NCBI GenBank assembly: GCA_964458085.1
Contig: CAYWFF010000002.1
Location: 5,715 to 69,714, forward strand
Direction of reading: 5' to 3'
Length of the DNA stretch: 64,000 nucleotides
Origin: CAYWFF01 sp964458085
Lineage (GTDB): Bacteria; Patescibacteriota; Microgenomatia; UBA8517
Position numbers and translations under genes: made by a program. Numbering within the stretch: position 1 is the stretch's first letter; the number at the start of each line of letters is the position of its first letter. Below, piece by piece: positions 1-9,131 of the stretch. The notes under the pieces were generated by a model that was not told the origin of the DNA, ran no database searches, and saw only the letters and a list, made by a program, of their open reading frames with translations.

Positions 1-522
1 AGGCCGCTTATAATTTCAGGTGACTTTGACCTTATATTAATGAAACCCGCCAATTCTCTTTTCCGGGTACTTTTGGGAGGATCTGACGCCATTGATCTTT
101 TTACGATCCCCCCTCTTCTGGTGGGCTTAATCTACACCGGTTGGCAATTATCTCCGTCATTTCTGCAAGTAGTTGCTTATATATTTTTAATGCTTAACGG
201 ACTTCTGATTGCGACGGCTTTCCATGTGCTGGTTGTTTCATTGGGAATTATAACGCTGGAAATTGATCATAGCGTCATGATTTACCGGGACATAACTTCT
301 ATGGGCCGTTTTCCTGTTGATATCTACAAAGAACCTCTTCGCAGTATTCTCACTTTTATTATACCTGTAGGGATTATGGTTACACTTCCGGCAAAAGTAT
401 TAATGGGGGCAATTTCAATTTCAGGAAGCCTTCTTTTATTTGTGTTTGGTTTAGGATTTTTTTACTTATCTTTACGGATTTGGAAATACGCTTTGAGACA
501 ATATACCAGTGCATCAAGTTAA
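1..522 (+). CDS. ABC-2 family transporter permease, 3' part
   Basis: The reading frame is open to the left edge of the window, so this is the C-terminal part of a longer gene; the ATG at 40 is internal. The product is hydrophobic, with about four to five membrane segments. Just before the internal Met it reads SGDFDLILMKP, and near the end IIPVGIMVTLPAKVLMG. Both resemble the DUF990/ABC-2_2 permease family (COG3694-like), whose members form the membrane half of ABC exporters. The partner ATPase is not in the window and is probably upstream. The stop overlaps the start region of the Nudix gene, which suggests co-transcription. Family assignment is fairly confident; substrate is unknown. Confidence 0.75.
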   Translation, partial: RPLIISGDFDLILMKPANSLFRVLLGGSDAIDLFTIPPLLVGLIYTGWQLSPSFLQVVAYIFLMLNGLLIATAFHVLVVSLGIITLEIDHSVMIYRDITSMGRFPVDIYKEPLRSILTFIIPVGIMVTLPAKVLMGAISISGSLLLFVFGLGFFYLSLRIWKYALRQYTSASS

Positions 523-523
523 T

Positions 524-988
524 ATGAATGACGCATTGTTAATAATCAAAAGTCGTGCCATTATTCTTTCAGCAAAACTGATTACTGCTTTTTTCAGAAT
601 AAATCCTCCGCCTCGGGTTGCAGTCGTGGCATTCATTACTAAGAAAAATAAAATTCTTTGTATTGACTTGTCATATCAAAAAGGGCTGGCGCTTCCAGGC
701 GGCGGTATTGAAAAGAATGAAAATTTGGAAGAGGGGCTGATTAGGGAAGTGTTTGAGGAAACAGGTTTAAAAATTACAAGTGCTAAATATTTTAATTCTT
801 ATCTTGCTTATTTTAAACCACAAAGCATATTTTCCTATCCTGTGCTTTCAGTTTATTTTATAGTTAAAACACAAGGAAAAGTACGTCCGTCTTCAGAAGG
901 TTTACCTCTGTGGACCGAGCCGAAAAAAGCCATAACCCAGTTTGGCTATCAGGATAATATTTATGCTCTGAAAGACTATATGAAATGA
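524..988 (+). CDS. Nudix hydrolase
   Basis: The Nudix box is complete: GGGIEKNENLEEGLIREVF followed by EETG, matching Gx5Ex7REUxEExGU, which binds the metal and cleaves nucleoside-diphosphate-linked substrates. A short hydrophobic N-terminal stretch precedes a basic segment and the Nudix fold. I place the start at the ATG at 524, one base after the upstream stop; an in-frame GTG at 509 would overlap the upstream gene by 14 nt. The stop overlaps the miaA start (ATGA), so translational coupling is likely. Substrate cannot be read from the sequence; candidates include oxidised nucleotides or nucleotide sugars. Confidence 0.85.
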   Translation: MNDALLIIKSRAIILSAKLITAFFRINPPPRVAVVAFITKKNKILCIDLSYQKGLALPGGGIEKNENLEEGLIREVFEETGLKITSAKYFNSYLAYFKPQSIFSYPVLSVYFIVKTQGKVRPSSEGLPLWTEPKKAITQFGYQDNIYALKDYMK

Positions 989-1992
989 AAAAAACACTAA
1001 TTCCTAAATTGCTTGTTATTTGTGGTCCGACGGCAACCGGAAAGACAACACTTGCGTTAAGAGTAGCATTACTCTTTAACGCAGCTCTTATTTCGGCGGA
1101 TTCGCGGCAAGTGTATAGACAGCTTGATATTGGAACGGGTAAAGATATCCCCGCCGGAGCACACTGGGTTGAAAGCTCGGTTAAGCTGTACGGAAAAAGG
1201 GTAGGTTATTATAAAATCGGCAGTGGAACGGCGATATGGGGGTATGATTTGGTTGGTCCGAAAGAAAACTTCAGCGTGGCGCATTTTGCAAATTTTGCAG
1301 GAAAAATTATATCCGAAATATATTCCAACAAACAACTTCCGATACTGGTAGGCGGATCGGGTTTATATATCAACTCTGTAACGGAAGGGATTGAAACGGT
1401 ATCTATTCCCCGTAATATCAATTTAAGGGAAGCGCTTTCAGCCAAAAATAGCAGTGAGTTATTTGACCACCTATCGCTTCTTGACCCTATGAAAGCAGCC
1501 GGCTTAAACTTTTCGGATCGGAAAAATCCAAGACGTCTTATTCGAGCCATAGAAGTGGCGCAGTATAGATTGTCGGGAGCGTTAAAAAAATCCATTACAT
1601 TTAAACAACGTGATATTTGTTTTGTCGGTTTAACTGCACCTCGCAATGTTTTGCAGGAGCGGATTGTCGAAAGGGTTCATCAAAGAGTAATAAACGGTCT
1701 GGAAGTTGAAATACAAAAACTCCTATCAGAAAAAGTAACTTTTAACGATCAGTCAATGGATACTCTGGGGTACAAAGAATGGAAAGACTACTTTCAGGGG
1801 AAAAGATCCAAGAAAGAAACAATTGATACATGGATACAGCATGAAATGCAGTATGCCAAAAGGCAGCTGACCTGGTTTAGGAGAAACAAAAATATCAAGT
1901 GGTACGATATCACCCAAGAAGGTTGGGAAAAAAACGTGGAAAAGTATATTGCGGCATGGTATGCTTCAGCTAATGGCAGTACAAAAAGTTGA
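985..1992 (+). CDS. miaA: tRNA dimethylallyltransferase MiaA
   Basis: MiaA transfers a dimethylallyl group to N6 of A37 in tRNAs that read UNN codons. The N-terminus has the P-loop CGPTATGKTTLA, followed by the substrate-binding region ISADSRQVYRQLDIGTGK, with GGSGLYI further on, all diagnostic of the family. At 335 aa it is slightly longer than the usual 300-315 aa; the extra residues lie after the DIPAG motif (about residues 52-85), where a small insertion separates the two conserved blocks. The start overlaps the Nudix stop by 4 nt. The gene is likely in one operon with the Nudix hydrolase and the downstream transporter. Confidence 0.95.
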   Translation: MKKTLIPKLLVICGPTATGKTTLALRVALLFNAALISADSRQVYRQLDIGTGKDIPAGAHWVESSVKLYGKRVGYYKIGSGTAIWGYDLVGPKENFSVAHFANFAGKIISEIYSNKQLPILVGGSGLYINSVTEGIETVSIPRNINLREALSAKNSSELFDHLSLLDPMKAAGLNFSDRKNPRRLIRAIEVAQYRLSGALKKSITFKQRDICFVGLTAPRNVLQERIVERVHQRVINGLEVEIQKLLSEKVTFNDQSMDTLGYKEWKDYFQGKRSKKETIDTWIQHEMQYAKRQLTWFRRNKNIKWYDITQEGWEKNVEKYIAAWYASANGSTKS

Positions 1993-2968
1993 AATCTCTC
2001 ATCGCTCAATAATTTTTGCTGTATTTTTTCTTTTGTCTTTGTGGTTCCTGTATTTTATCAGAGATATAATTCTTACAATCTTTGTAGCTCTCCTTATTAT
2101 GGCAGTATTAAATCCGTTAGTTACAAAACTCTCCCGCCATAAAATCCCCAGAACTTTATCAATTATTGTCACCTATTTACTGGTTCTTACAATCATTAGC
2201 GTAACCGTCGCATCGGTTGTTCCTCCCCTCATAGATCAGACTTCGGGATTTCTGGCAACGCTCCCCACCTATGTTAATAATGTGGGGATTTCTACAGCAT
2301 TCGGCGATCAGCTTTTAGAACAGTTAGCCTCTCAGCTTGGTTCGCTTCCGGCACAGCTCGGCAGATTTACAATTTCAGTGTTCTCAAATGTCATCGGTAT
2401 CGTAACTGTTTTTGTTTTTGCATTTTATTTACTTTCAGGTAGAGATAGGTTGGACGATCAGTTGGCAGTATTTTTTGGTGATGATCAAAAAGCAGTAGTT
2501 GCCCGTTTTGTTGACACATTAGAATCTAAATTAGGTGGCTGGGCACGGGCGCAACTCAGTTTGATGCTGGTAATTGGTGTTTCAAGTTATATTGGACTTA
2601 GTTTATTGGGAATTCCTTATGCTTTACCTCTATCCATACTTGCGGGACTTCTTGAAGTCGTACCTTATGCTGGACCAATTATCGCTGCAATCCCTGCTGT
2701 TGTTATAGGTTTCGGCATCTCTCCTGTTATGGGTTTTGCGACTGCCTCATTGGCTTTTCTTATTCAGCAACTTGAAAATTACGTTTTTGTACCCAAAATA
2801 ATGCAACATTCAGCAGGAGTTAGTCCTTTGGTGACGCTGGTTGCGCTTTCTATCGGTTTCCGCTTGGCTGGTGTTGTAGGCCTTCTCATGTCTGTACCTG
2901 TATATCTTACACTTCACCTGATTGTAAAAACCTTCTTTGTCCATAAGACTGCCTCATTGAAAATTTAG
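1973..2968 (+). CDS. AI-2E family transporter (PerM/YtqA-like)
   Basis: About 331 aa with seven to eight predicted membrane segments and the family signature near the C-terminus: PLSILAGLLEVVPYAGPIIA followed by FLIQQLENYVFVPKIM. Members include E. coli TqsA (autoinducer-2 export) and Na+/H+ antiporters, so the substrate is open. In-frame starts exist at TTG 1949, ATG 1961 and ATG 1973. I prefer 1973 (MAVQKVEI), which gives the shortest overlap (20 nt) with miaA. The 3' end of the gene contains the -35 box of the RNase P RNA promoter. Confidence 0.88.
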   Translation: MAVQKVEISHRSIIFAVFFLLSLWFLYFIRDIILTIFVALLIMAVLNPLVTKLSRHKIPRTLSIIVTYLLVLTIISVTVASVVPPLIDQTSGFLATLPTYVNNVGISTAFGDQLLEQLASQLGSLPAQLGRFTISVFSNVIGIVTVFVFAFYLLSGRDRLDDQLAVFFGDDQKAVVARFVDTLESKLGGWARAQLSLMLVIGVSSYIGLSLLGIPYALPLSILAGLLEVVPYAGPIIAAIPAVVIGFGISPVMGFATASLAFLIQQLENYVFVPKIMQHSAGVSPLVTLVALSIGFRLAGVVGLLMSVPVYLTLHLIVKTFFVHKTASLKI

Positions 2969-2985
2969 CTTCAATTTGATATAAT
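2957..2985 (+). promoter_or_regulatory. sigma-70-type promoter of the RNase P RNA gene
   Basis: TTGAAA at 2957-2962, a 17-nt spacer, and a perfect TATAAT at 2980-2985. The expected transcription start, about 2991-2992, coincides with the first base of the P1 helix of the RNase P RNA, which supports both calls. The -35 box lies within the end of the upstream transporter gene. Confidence 0.85.
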
Positions 2986-2991
2986 TGCCCT

Positions 2992-3573
2992 GTTCTGGAA
3001 GAGGGATGACTACCCCACTCTTTCCGGGTTTTTAAGCGCAGTTTGATTAAAACACCTTATTTAAAAGACCGGAAAGGGTGGGGAGGAAAGTCCAGGCAGC
3101 AAAAAGCAGGAGACCCGATGTAAGTCGGGATCTGAAGCCTTAAGCTATTTGAGGAAACTTAATTAGTTTGGGGTGAAAGGCTGGTGTCCCGTTCTGAAAG
3201 GAATCGGGAACATGAGCGGAAACGACCGCTCGTGAGAGCAACAGAAACGATCTTTACGCTACACTTAAGATTTACATCTCCCCCGCGGAGACCATTCCTT
3301 AAGCATGTGTAAAGCTGAAACGGGCAATCCCCTCCGCTGCAACCTCCGACAGTTCCACTCTTTTAAAGACAAGGTGCTTTTCCGAAAGTGTTTGAAAGTA
3401 ACACGGCGGAACGAAGTTTGAGGGCTTAGATAGATTGTCATCTACCCCACCTTTTTTGGACTTTTGAGTCCGGTATTTAGGGAATTAACATTAATATTGC
3501 AATAAAAAAAGTTGATACTTAAAAATCTAGAAAAGGTGGGGGAAACAGAACCTGGCTTACCAGCTTCCAGAAC
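2992..3573 (+). ncRNA. rnpB: RNase P RNA, bacterial type A-like, with a large 3' insertion
   Basis: This is the catalytic RNA that removes tRNA 5' leaders. P1 is a perfect 10-bp pair, GUUCUGGAAG (2992-3001) with CUUCCAGAAC (3564-3573). P2 is GAUGAC (3005-3010) with GUCAUC (3437-3442). P3 is CCCCACUCUUUCCGG (3013-3027) with 3069-3083. The universal GAGGAAAGUCC is at 3083-3093, AGCAACAGAAA is near 3237-3247, and ACAGAACCUGGCUUAC is at 3545-3560. Between the P2 3' strand and the ACAGAA block lies an extra element of about 100 nt closed by CCCCACCUUUU (3445-3455) and AAAAGGUGGGG (3531-3541). That insertion makes the RNA about 580 nt, long for the family. The identity is certain; the fate of the insert is not. 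Confidence 0.93.
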
Positions 3574-3575
3574 AT

Positions 3576-3610
3576 CTAAAAAAGCTTTGCTAAATGCAAA
3601 GCTTTTTTAG
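3576..3610 (+). terminator. Rho-independent terminator of rnpB
   Basis: A perfect 15-bp stem, CTAAAAAAGCTTTGC paired with GCAAAGCTTTTTTAG, around a TAAAT loop. The T-rich descending arm serves as the U tract. It starts 3 nt after the RNase P RNA end. Because of its A/T symmetry it may also work on the minus strand. Confidence 0.85.
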
Positions 3611-3698
3611 TGGGTTTTAATTTGTAACTTTTTCCCACACTTTCGGAAAAACCCCCAAGAGGTTATACTGTACTAGTTCGGGAAAGGAGGTGAAAGAC

Positions 3699-4382
3699 AT
3701 GAATGATGTTTCAAATTGGCAGTCGGCTCTCCTTACGTCGTGGTCGCAGGTGTGGAGCGCATTTTTATCGCTTCTTCCAACTCTTCTCGGTGCGATTCTT
3801 ATATTTGCTCTTGGTTTAGTATTGGCATTTTGGATTAAGCGTTTAGTTATAGAGGTTTTGAAAGTAGTCCGTTTTGAAAAAGCTGCTGATTCAATAGGAG
3901 TTGACCAATATCTCAAGAAAGCAGATATAGGTTTAACCGCAACTGAACTTGTAGGAACCTTTGTCGAATGGCTCATTATATTAGTATTTTTCCTTACCGT
4001 TGTTGATATCTTGGGTTTAAGAGTTGTGTCGAATGTACTGACGCAAGTTCTGGGTTATGTGCCAAACATACTCGCTGCGGCTCTTATTATCGGTGCCGGG
4101 TCGTTTTTAGCACGTTTAGTTGACGGGCTGGTGCGCGGAGCTTTGGCATCTGTTGATACCGATCTTGCAAGACCTGTAGGAAAACTTGCCAGGTGGTTAA
4201 TCTTAATTATTGCTTTTTTTGCAGCCATAGAACAGTTACAGATTGCTCAAAACTTAATTGCTATATTTTTCCAAGGTTTAACTTATACGGTAGTACTGGT
4301 TGTTGGTTTGTCTATAGGTTTAGGAGCTAAAGATTTAGTATCAAAGGTATTGACCGATTGGTACGACAAGGTCCGAAAATAG
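3699..4382 (+). CDS. Small mechanosensitive-channel-like membrane protein (conserved TM helix family)
   Basis: 227 aa with about four to five membrane helices arranged as repeats. Each repeat has a glycine-rich helix (for example LPTLLGAILIFALGLVLAFW and VPNILAAALIIGAGSFLARL), typical of the conserved TM helix family related to MscS (PF05552). The soluble beta domain of full MscS is absent. The strong Shine-Dalgarno AAAGGAGGTGA at 3683-3693 overlaps an in-frame GTG at 3690, so the ATG at 3699, 5 nt further on, is the real start. A TATACT box at 3664-3669 with a weak TTTCGG at 3641-3646 may drive it. Likely function is osmotic release or membrane tension sensing; this is family-level inference. 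Confidence 0.8.
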   Translation: MNDVSNWQSALLTSWSQVWSAFLSLLPTLLGAILIFALGLVLAFWIKRLVIEVLKVVRFEKAADSIGVDQYLKKADIGLTATELVGTFVEWLIILVFFLTVVDILGLRVVSNVLTQVLGYVPNILAAALIIGAGSFLARLVDGLVRGALASVDTDLARPVGKLARWLILIIAFFAAIEQLQIAQNLIAIFFQGLTYTVVLVVGLSIGLGAKDLVSKVLTDWYDKVRK

Positions 4383-4450
4383 TAAAGGCATTTACCTAAA
4401 TTAGGAAAAGCCTTGTTGTGTGGCTTTAAAAGGTCGGGGAAAGCTGCTAC

Positions 4451-4480
4451 TTGGTAGTGCGCCTGTTCTTTCGCTATAAT
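4451..4480 (+). promoter_or_regulatory. Promoter of pilB
   Basis: TTGGTA at 4451-4456, an 18-nt spacer and TATAAT at 4475-4480. Transcription would begin near 4487, leaving a leader of about 9 nt before the ATG at 4496, with no room for a Shine-Dalgarno sequence. Confidence 0.65.
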
Positions 4481-4495
4481 GAAATATATCTGCCC

Positions 4496-6175
4496 ATGAA
4501 TATTGATCCTTCAGTCTTAAAAAAGATTTTAGTTGGCGCTGGTTTTGTTACTGATAAAGAATTTGACGATGCGTCCCAAACAGCAGAGGAATTAAATAAA
4601 AACGTTACTGACGTTCTTATTTTTCGGGGATTTTTAAATGAAGACACACTTGGGGGATTACTTGCGGAACACTATAAGGTTCCCTTCGCAAACATTAAAC
4701 GGCAAGTCATTGACCCTTCAGTACTCGCCCTCGTTCCGGAAAAACTTGCACGGACTTACCGACTAATTCCTTTTGCAAAAGAGAAAAATATTCTCAAAAT
4801 TGCAATGGAAGATCCGGAAAATTTTGAAGCTTTAGAATTTCTGAAACGTCATACGGGTTTAAAAATTGACGTATCATATGCCGGCAAAGAAGACATTACA
4901 AAAGTTTTAGGTAAATACAAAAAAAGTATAAAAGACGATTTTGAAACCATAATAGAAGAAAACATTAAAAAGACCGATCTTGAAGATGATCTTCTGAAAG
5001 CAGCAGAAAAAGTGCCGATAGTTACAATTCTGGATACCGTTTTAACATATGCACTTGCCGAACACGCATCGGATATCCACATGGAAGTCCAGGAAAAAGA
5101 AGTTATGGTTCGTTACCGAATAGACGGAGTCCTGCGGGACATTGTAAGACTTCCCCGAGGGATAGAACCGGCTCTTATTGCCCGTATTAAAATACTTTCA
5201 AACTTGAAAATTGATGAACGAAGAGTTCCTCAGGACGGAAGGTATAAATTTCAGGTAGATGACGATATTGTGTCATTTCGTATTTCCATCATCCCCGGTT
5301 TTTACGGCGAGAATGTGGTCATGAGGGTTTTACAGGACACTAACCGACCCTTAAGCTTACAGGAGCTGGGTATTACGGGGAAAGGACTTGAAATCGTCCG
5401 CGAAAACATCAGTAAGCCTCACGGAATGGTTTTGGTTACGGGACCGACGGGTTCAGGGAAAACTACAACACTTTATTCGGTCCTTAATATTTTAAATACT
5501 ATTGAAGTCAAAATCTGCACCATAGAAGACCCGATTGAGTATGCCATAAATAGGGTTGTACAAATACAAGTTAACACTAAAACCGGTATGGATTTTTCAG
5601 CGGGGCTTAGAGCGCTTATGAGGCACGATCCTGATATCATTATGGTTGGCGAAATCCGTGACAAAGAAACTGCAGAAATTGCCATTCACTCAGCATTGAC
5701 CGGCCATTTGGTCCTATCTACACTACATACAAATACTGCTTCAGGCGCGATACCGAGATTTATCGATATGGGGGTAGAAGGTTTTTTGCTGGCATCGACT
5801 TTGAACATCATAGTTGCTCAGCGTTTGGTCCGGAAACTTTGCACCTCGTGTATTGTAGAATTTAAACCTGATGAAACAGTAAGAAAAAAACTTTCAAAAG
5901 ATCTGAATGTAGATTTGGGAGATCAAAAATTCTACAAAGGAGCAGGCTGTGATAAGTGCGGACAAAAAGGCTACTCGGGGCGAATCGGAATTTATGAAAT
6001 TCTTCATATAACTGAAGAAATTCGCGCACTTATTACTAAACACGCAACTAGTGATGAAATTCAGGAACTTGCCCATGAACAAGGAATGGAAACCATGCTT
6101 CAGGACGGACTTAATAAAGTTGCTTCAGGTTTAACCACCATAGAAGAAGTTATTCGGGTTGTGAGGGAAAACTAA
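4496..6175 (+). CDS. pilB: Type IV pilus assembly ATPase PilB
   Basis: PilB is the cytoplasmic hexameric ATPase that drives pilin polymerisation. The 559-aa product has an N-terminal MshEN/GspE-N domain (about residues 1-150), an NTD2 domain with ADIHM-type motif (ASDIHMEV), Walker A GPTGSGKTTT near residue 316, the Asp box/Walker B region DPDIIMVGEIRD near 380, and the four-cysteine zinc site CTSC and CDKC near 448 and 484. Length is normal. I chose ATG 4496 because it follows the TATAAT box and begins with MNIDPSVL; an upstream TTG at 4451 overlaps the promoter. pilC follows after one base. No pilT (retraction ATPase) is in the window. Confidence 0.95.
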   Translation: MNIDPSVLKKILVGAGFVTDKEFDDASQTAEELNKNVTDVLIFRGFLNEDTLGGLLAEHYKVPFANIKRQVIDPSVLALVPEKLARTYRLIPFAKEKNILKIAMEDPENFEALEFLKRHTGLKIDVSYAGKEDITKVLGKYKKSIKDDFETIIEENIKKTDLEDDLLKAAEKVPIVTILDTVLTYALAEHASDIHMEVQEKEVMVRYRIDGVLRDIVRLPRGIEPALIARIKILSNLKIDERRVPQDGRYKFQVDDDIVSFRISIIPGFYGENVVMRVLQDTNRPLSLQELGITGKGLEIVRENISKPHGMVLVTGPTGSGKTTTLYSVLNILNTIEVKICTIEDPIEYAINRVVQIQVNTKTGMDFSAGLRALMRHDPDIIMVGEIRDKETAEIAIHSALTGHLVLSTLHTNTASGAIPRFIDMGVEGFLLASTLNIIVAQRLVRKLCTSCIVEFKPDETVRKKLSKDLNVDLGDQKFYKGAGCDKCGQKGYSGRIGIYEILHITEEIRALITKHATSDEIQELAHEQGMETMLQDGLNKVASGLTTIEEVIRVVREN

Positions 6176-6176
6176 T

Positions 6177-7388
6177 ATGCCACTTTTTGCGTTTAAAGCC
6201 AAAAATAAGAACGGAAAGATAGTTGAGGACGTAGTGCAGGTTGCCAATAAAAAAGAGGCAGTTGCACTTCTTAAAGCAGATGAATTGCAGCTTTTGACCA
6301 TCAAAAGCTTGGATTCAAAGTTTAAAGGAGCATTTCAAGGTTCTATTTCAGTTTCAGAAAAAGCGGCGTTCTGCAGATTTTTGGCAACCATGCTTCGCGC
6401 CGGACTGCCATTAACTGAAGCAATTGAAATAATAAGCCAGGAAAGCGAAAACAAAAAGATGAAGGAAGTTCTTCTTGATTTATCTTTCAATATTAAGAAA
6501 GGCTCTCCCATGTCTACGGTTTTGGCAAAGTACAAAAACGATTTTGATGCAGTATTTCTTACAATGGTAAAAGCGGGGGAAGAGTCGGGGACTTTGGAAA
6601 AATCATTTGACTATTTGGCTAAACAAATGCTTGCCAGTTACGAACTATCTCAAAAAGTTAAGGGCTCATTAATGTATCCTGCAATTATTGTCGTTGCTAT
6701 GCTTGCAAATGCATTAATCATGCTTTTATTTGTTCTTCCTAAACTTTCAGATGTATTTTTACAACTTAACGCCGAGATGCCGCCGGTAACGAAATTTGTT
6801 TTAAATGTCGGTCAATCGGTTGGTGCAAATTTAGTAGTTACTTTGGGTGTATTTGCTGCAATCATAATGTTTATTGCGGGACTATTTATCGTAAGAACCA
6901 CCAGAACCTTTATTTTTAATTGGTTTGTGAAGCTGCCGGTTATTTCAAAAGTAATGGATCAATTGGACGTTGCCCGTTTCGCCCGTACTCTTTCAACACT
7001 CCTCAAAAGCGGAGTCCCGATAATGGCTGCTTTGGACGTATCTGCGGATGTGTTAAAACAGCCACAGCTTCAAAAAGAAGCCAAAGCTTTCAGTGAAGGG
7101 GTATCAGAAGGACAATCTTTATCAGATATTTTATCAAGTCACAAAAAATCATTTCCTGTTACCATGATCCAAACAATAAGAGCAGGAGAGAGGTCGGGGA
7201 GTTTGGAACTTGTATTGGAAGAGCTGGCGGGATTTTATGAAATGGAAGTAGACTATTCCCTGAAACGGGCAACTGCCCTACTTGAACCATTGCTTATGCT
7301 TTTTGTCGGTATTGCGGTCGGAGGAATGGTCGTGATTATGATTTCGCCGATTTATAGCATTGTGGGAGGTCTTGAAGGGAATATGTAA
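6177..7388 (+). CDS. pilC: Type IV pilus inner-membrane platform protein PilC
   Basis: 403 aa with two T2SF/GspF repeats, each followed by membrane helices. The first repeat has FCRFLATMLRAGLPLTEAIE and the second has FARTLSTLLKSGVPIMAALD, the hallmark paired motifs of PilC/GspF. The C-terminus ends with a membrane helix and the family-like IVGGLEGNM. PilC is the membrane platform that couples PilB to pilin extraction. It begins 1 nt after pilB and its stop overlaps the next start by one base (TAATG), so these genes form one transcription unit. Confidence 0.95.
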   Translation: MPLFAFKAKNKNGKIVEDVVQVANKKEAVALLKADELQLLTIKSLDSKFKGAFQGSISVSEKAAFCRFLATMLRAGLPLTEAIEIISQESENKKMKEVLLDLSFNIKKGSPMSTVLAKYKNDFDAVFLTMVKAGEESGTLEKSFDYLAKQMLASYELSQKVKGSLMYPAIIVVAMLANALIMLLFVLPKLSDVFLQLNAEMPPVTKFVLNVGQSVGANLVVTLGVFAAIIMFIAGLFIVRTTRTFIFNWFVKLPVISKVMDQLDVARFARTLSTLLKSGVPIMAALDVSADVLKQPQLQKEAKAFSEGVSEGQSLSDILSSHKKSFPVTMIQTIRAGERSGSLELVLEELAGFYEMEVDYSLKRATALLEPLLMLFVGIAVGGMVVIMISPIYSIVGGLEGNM

Positions 7389-7675
7389 TGAAGCTACGTG
7401 TTTTATTTCTGATTTTGGTTCTGGGTATCGCTCTTGCGTTAACGGTTGTTATTTTCAATAAAAAGGCTGATCCTTCTTCCGGCATGTCTCCCAGTATTAC
7501 CCCAACTGAATTTGTTTCAGAAGAATTTGATACCGGCATTTTTAACTTACCGGAAGATTCAGGTATAACTTCTCCTCAACCCGGGATTGACTGTGTTTTA
7601 GGAGATGATTTTGTCCGTGAAGGGACTGTTAACACCAATACAGTGTGCGTAAAAAATCTTCCTGGTGCAGAATAA
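7388..7675 (+). CDS. Small membrane-anchored or secreted protein
   Basis: 95 aa that I do not recognise. An N-terminal hydrophobic segment (about residues 4-22) can serve as a signal anchor. A short Ser/Pro/Thr-rich linker follows, then an acidic domain of about 50 residues with two cysteines (near IDCVLGDDF and NTVCVKN) that could form a disulfide. It overlaps the pilC stop by one base and so is co-transcribed with pilBC, which suggests a pilus-associated role. It converges on the minor pilin gene ending at 7678. Confidence 0.6.
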   Translation: MKLRVLFLILVLGIALALTVVIFNKKADPSSGMSPSITPTEFVSEEFDTGIFNLPEDSGITSPQPGIDCVLGDDFVREGTVNTNTVCVKNLPGAE

Positions 7676-7677
7676 CT

Positions 7678-9093
7678 TTATTCTTCAAGCCAGGAAATAA
7701 ACTCATATTCACCTGAAGTGGGGAAATAAGGCGGCGGATCGTAAAGCACATGAGTATCATAGTTAATTGTTCTTGTAACAAATCCTGATTCTAAGGGATT
7801 ATTGAAATTCCAATATGATTTGTAGTAAGAAATGAGTGAGCCGTTAATTGTCAGACTGTCACGGATTGAACTTGATGATTCTCCGCAATTGTCAAGGTAG
7901 CCGTGTCTGATAATTTTGCCTTTCTGAGCCATTAATACTCCGTCAATTTGAAAATTAGTAGGGATATCACGGGCAAAAAAGATATTGTTTTGGGAAATAA
8001 GCCCCAAAACATCACTTCCGTCATAAGCAGTGTATGTGATGTTTCCCGTTATCCATATATCTGCATCACTTGATTGAATAGGAAATGTTGCCGCTACTAC
8101 TGTAATGCGCCCTCTGACTTGTCCTTCTACCCACACGTTGTCTTCTGCAAAAATAATCGGGGTCGAGGAGAGATCATATGTTCCTACAAGTGATTCATTT
8201 GTTATTTGCTGATAAATTCGTCTGCAGCCGCCCTGACCTTCTGCGCCCAATCCCTGACCCGGAACACTATATCCTCTTATCGATGAAGTTCTGGATACTC
8301 TTCTGACTGTTACAGTGCCGGTATCCGAAAAAGTTAAATGATATCCATCAGCACCGGAAGAAGGTAGATGCAGCCCGTCACTTTGAGCTGCGGTTCTCAT
8401 GTGCGGCAAATCCAGAGAAATTGCATCGAAATCTATTTGGGTAACAGGAAATTGCCACAGACCAGCATCACTTCCGTCTCCCCAAACGCCTGGCTTTCGG
8501 GTGGGCGGTTGACAACCAGTTTCAGAGCCGCAGTGATATTCTTCCTGAGCACTGGTAACAAGAGATGTATTTATTCCATCCATCCTGAGTCCGTTATTGG
8601 AATGAATAAGACCGTTAATAGTGATGCCTTCCGCATACCATGCGCTTGCGTTGGATAAAAACGAATATATTGCAAAAGAAGGCTGTCCGTATTGGACGCG
8701 AATGGTCCTTTTTACCGAAGGGTACTGGTATGTCCACCCGGTGGATCTAATAGTTACAATTGACGATCCTAGAGAGGGCGATGTGATAGCTAAAGAATAC
8801 TTACCTACTGCGTTTCCTTGGGGATCAATGTATTCATGTTCATAAGGACCTTCTGCGCCGGTTCCGTCCTGAAAGTCATCAGGATCATGGGCTAAATGCC
8901 AGCGGTAATAATCTACTCCGGCTTCGGCGACATGCAGTGCCATTTCTGATGCAACTTGCCTATTGGAATATTCCAATTGATTACCAAGCACAAACAAAAG
9001 TCCATAAACTACTACTAAAAATGCTCCGGTAATTACTATTATTGCGGGTGTTGCCGTCCCTGATGCTCGTTTTTTTAATATTTTATACATCAA
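7678..9093 (-). CDS. PilX-like minor pilin, large
   Basis: 471 aa with an N-terminal hydrophobic helix after a short basic leader (KILKKRASG then TATPAIIVITGAFLVVVYG). The next helix contains ASEMALHVAEAGVDYYRW, strongly reminiscent of PilX/PilX-N proteins, in which an ALxxAEAG motif follows the membrane helix. The usual Glu at position 5 after the cleavage Gly is not present. The remainder is a Gly/Ser/Thr-rich extracellular domain, probably beta-rich, with several cysteines. It is the last gene of a minus-strand block of three prepilin-like genes and probably forms part of a minor-pilin tip complex. Confidence 0.7.
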   Translation of the reverse strand: MMYKILKKRASGTATPAIIVITGAFLVVVYGLLFVLGNQLEYSNRQVASEMALHVAEAGVDYYRWHLAHDPDDFQDGTGAEGPYEHEYIDPQGNAVGKYSLAITSPSLGSSIVTIRSTGWTYQYPSVKRTIRVQYGQPSFAIYSFLSNASAWYAEGITINGLIHSNNGLRMDGINTSLVTSAQEEYHCGSETGCQPPTRKPGVWGDGSDAGLWQFPVTQIDFDAISLDLPHMRTAAQSDGLHLPSSGADGYHLTFSDTGTVTVRRVSRTSSIRGYSVPGQGLGAEGQGGCRRIYQQITNESLVGTYDLSSTPIIFAEDNVWVEGQVRGRITVVAATFPIQSSDADIWITGNITYTAYDGSDVLGLISQNNIFFARDIPTNFQIDGVLMAQKGKIIRHGYLDNCGESSSSIRDSLTINGSLISYYKSYWNFNNPLESGFVTRTINYDTHVLYDPPPYFPTSGEYEFISWLEE

Positions 9094-9131
9094 TTTAATC
9101 CTACACCTTTTAAGATTGCTTCCTCAATAAT

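Noticed and set aside
4385..4414. Hairpin AAGGC/GCCTT with inner CCTAAATTAGG after the MscS-like gene
   Set aside because: No U tract and only a weak outer stem; not enough to call a terminator.
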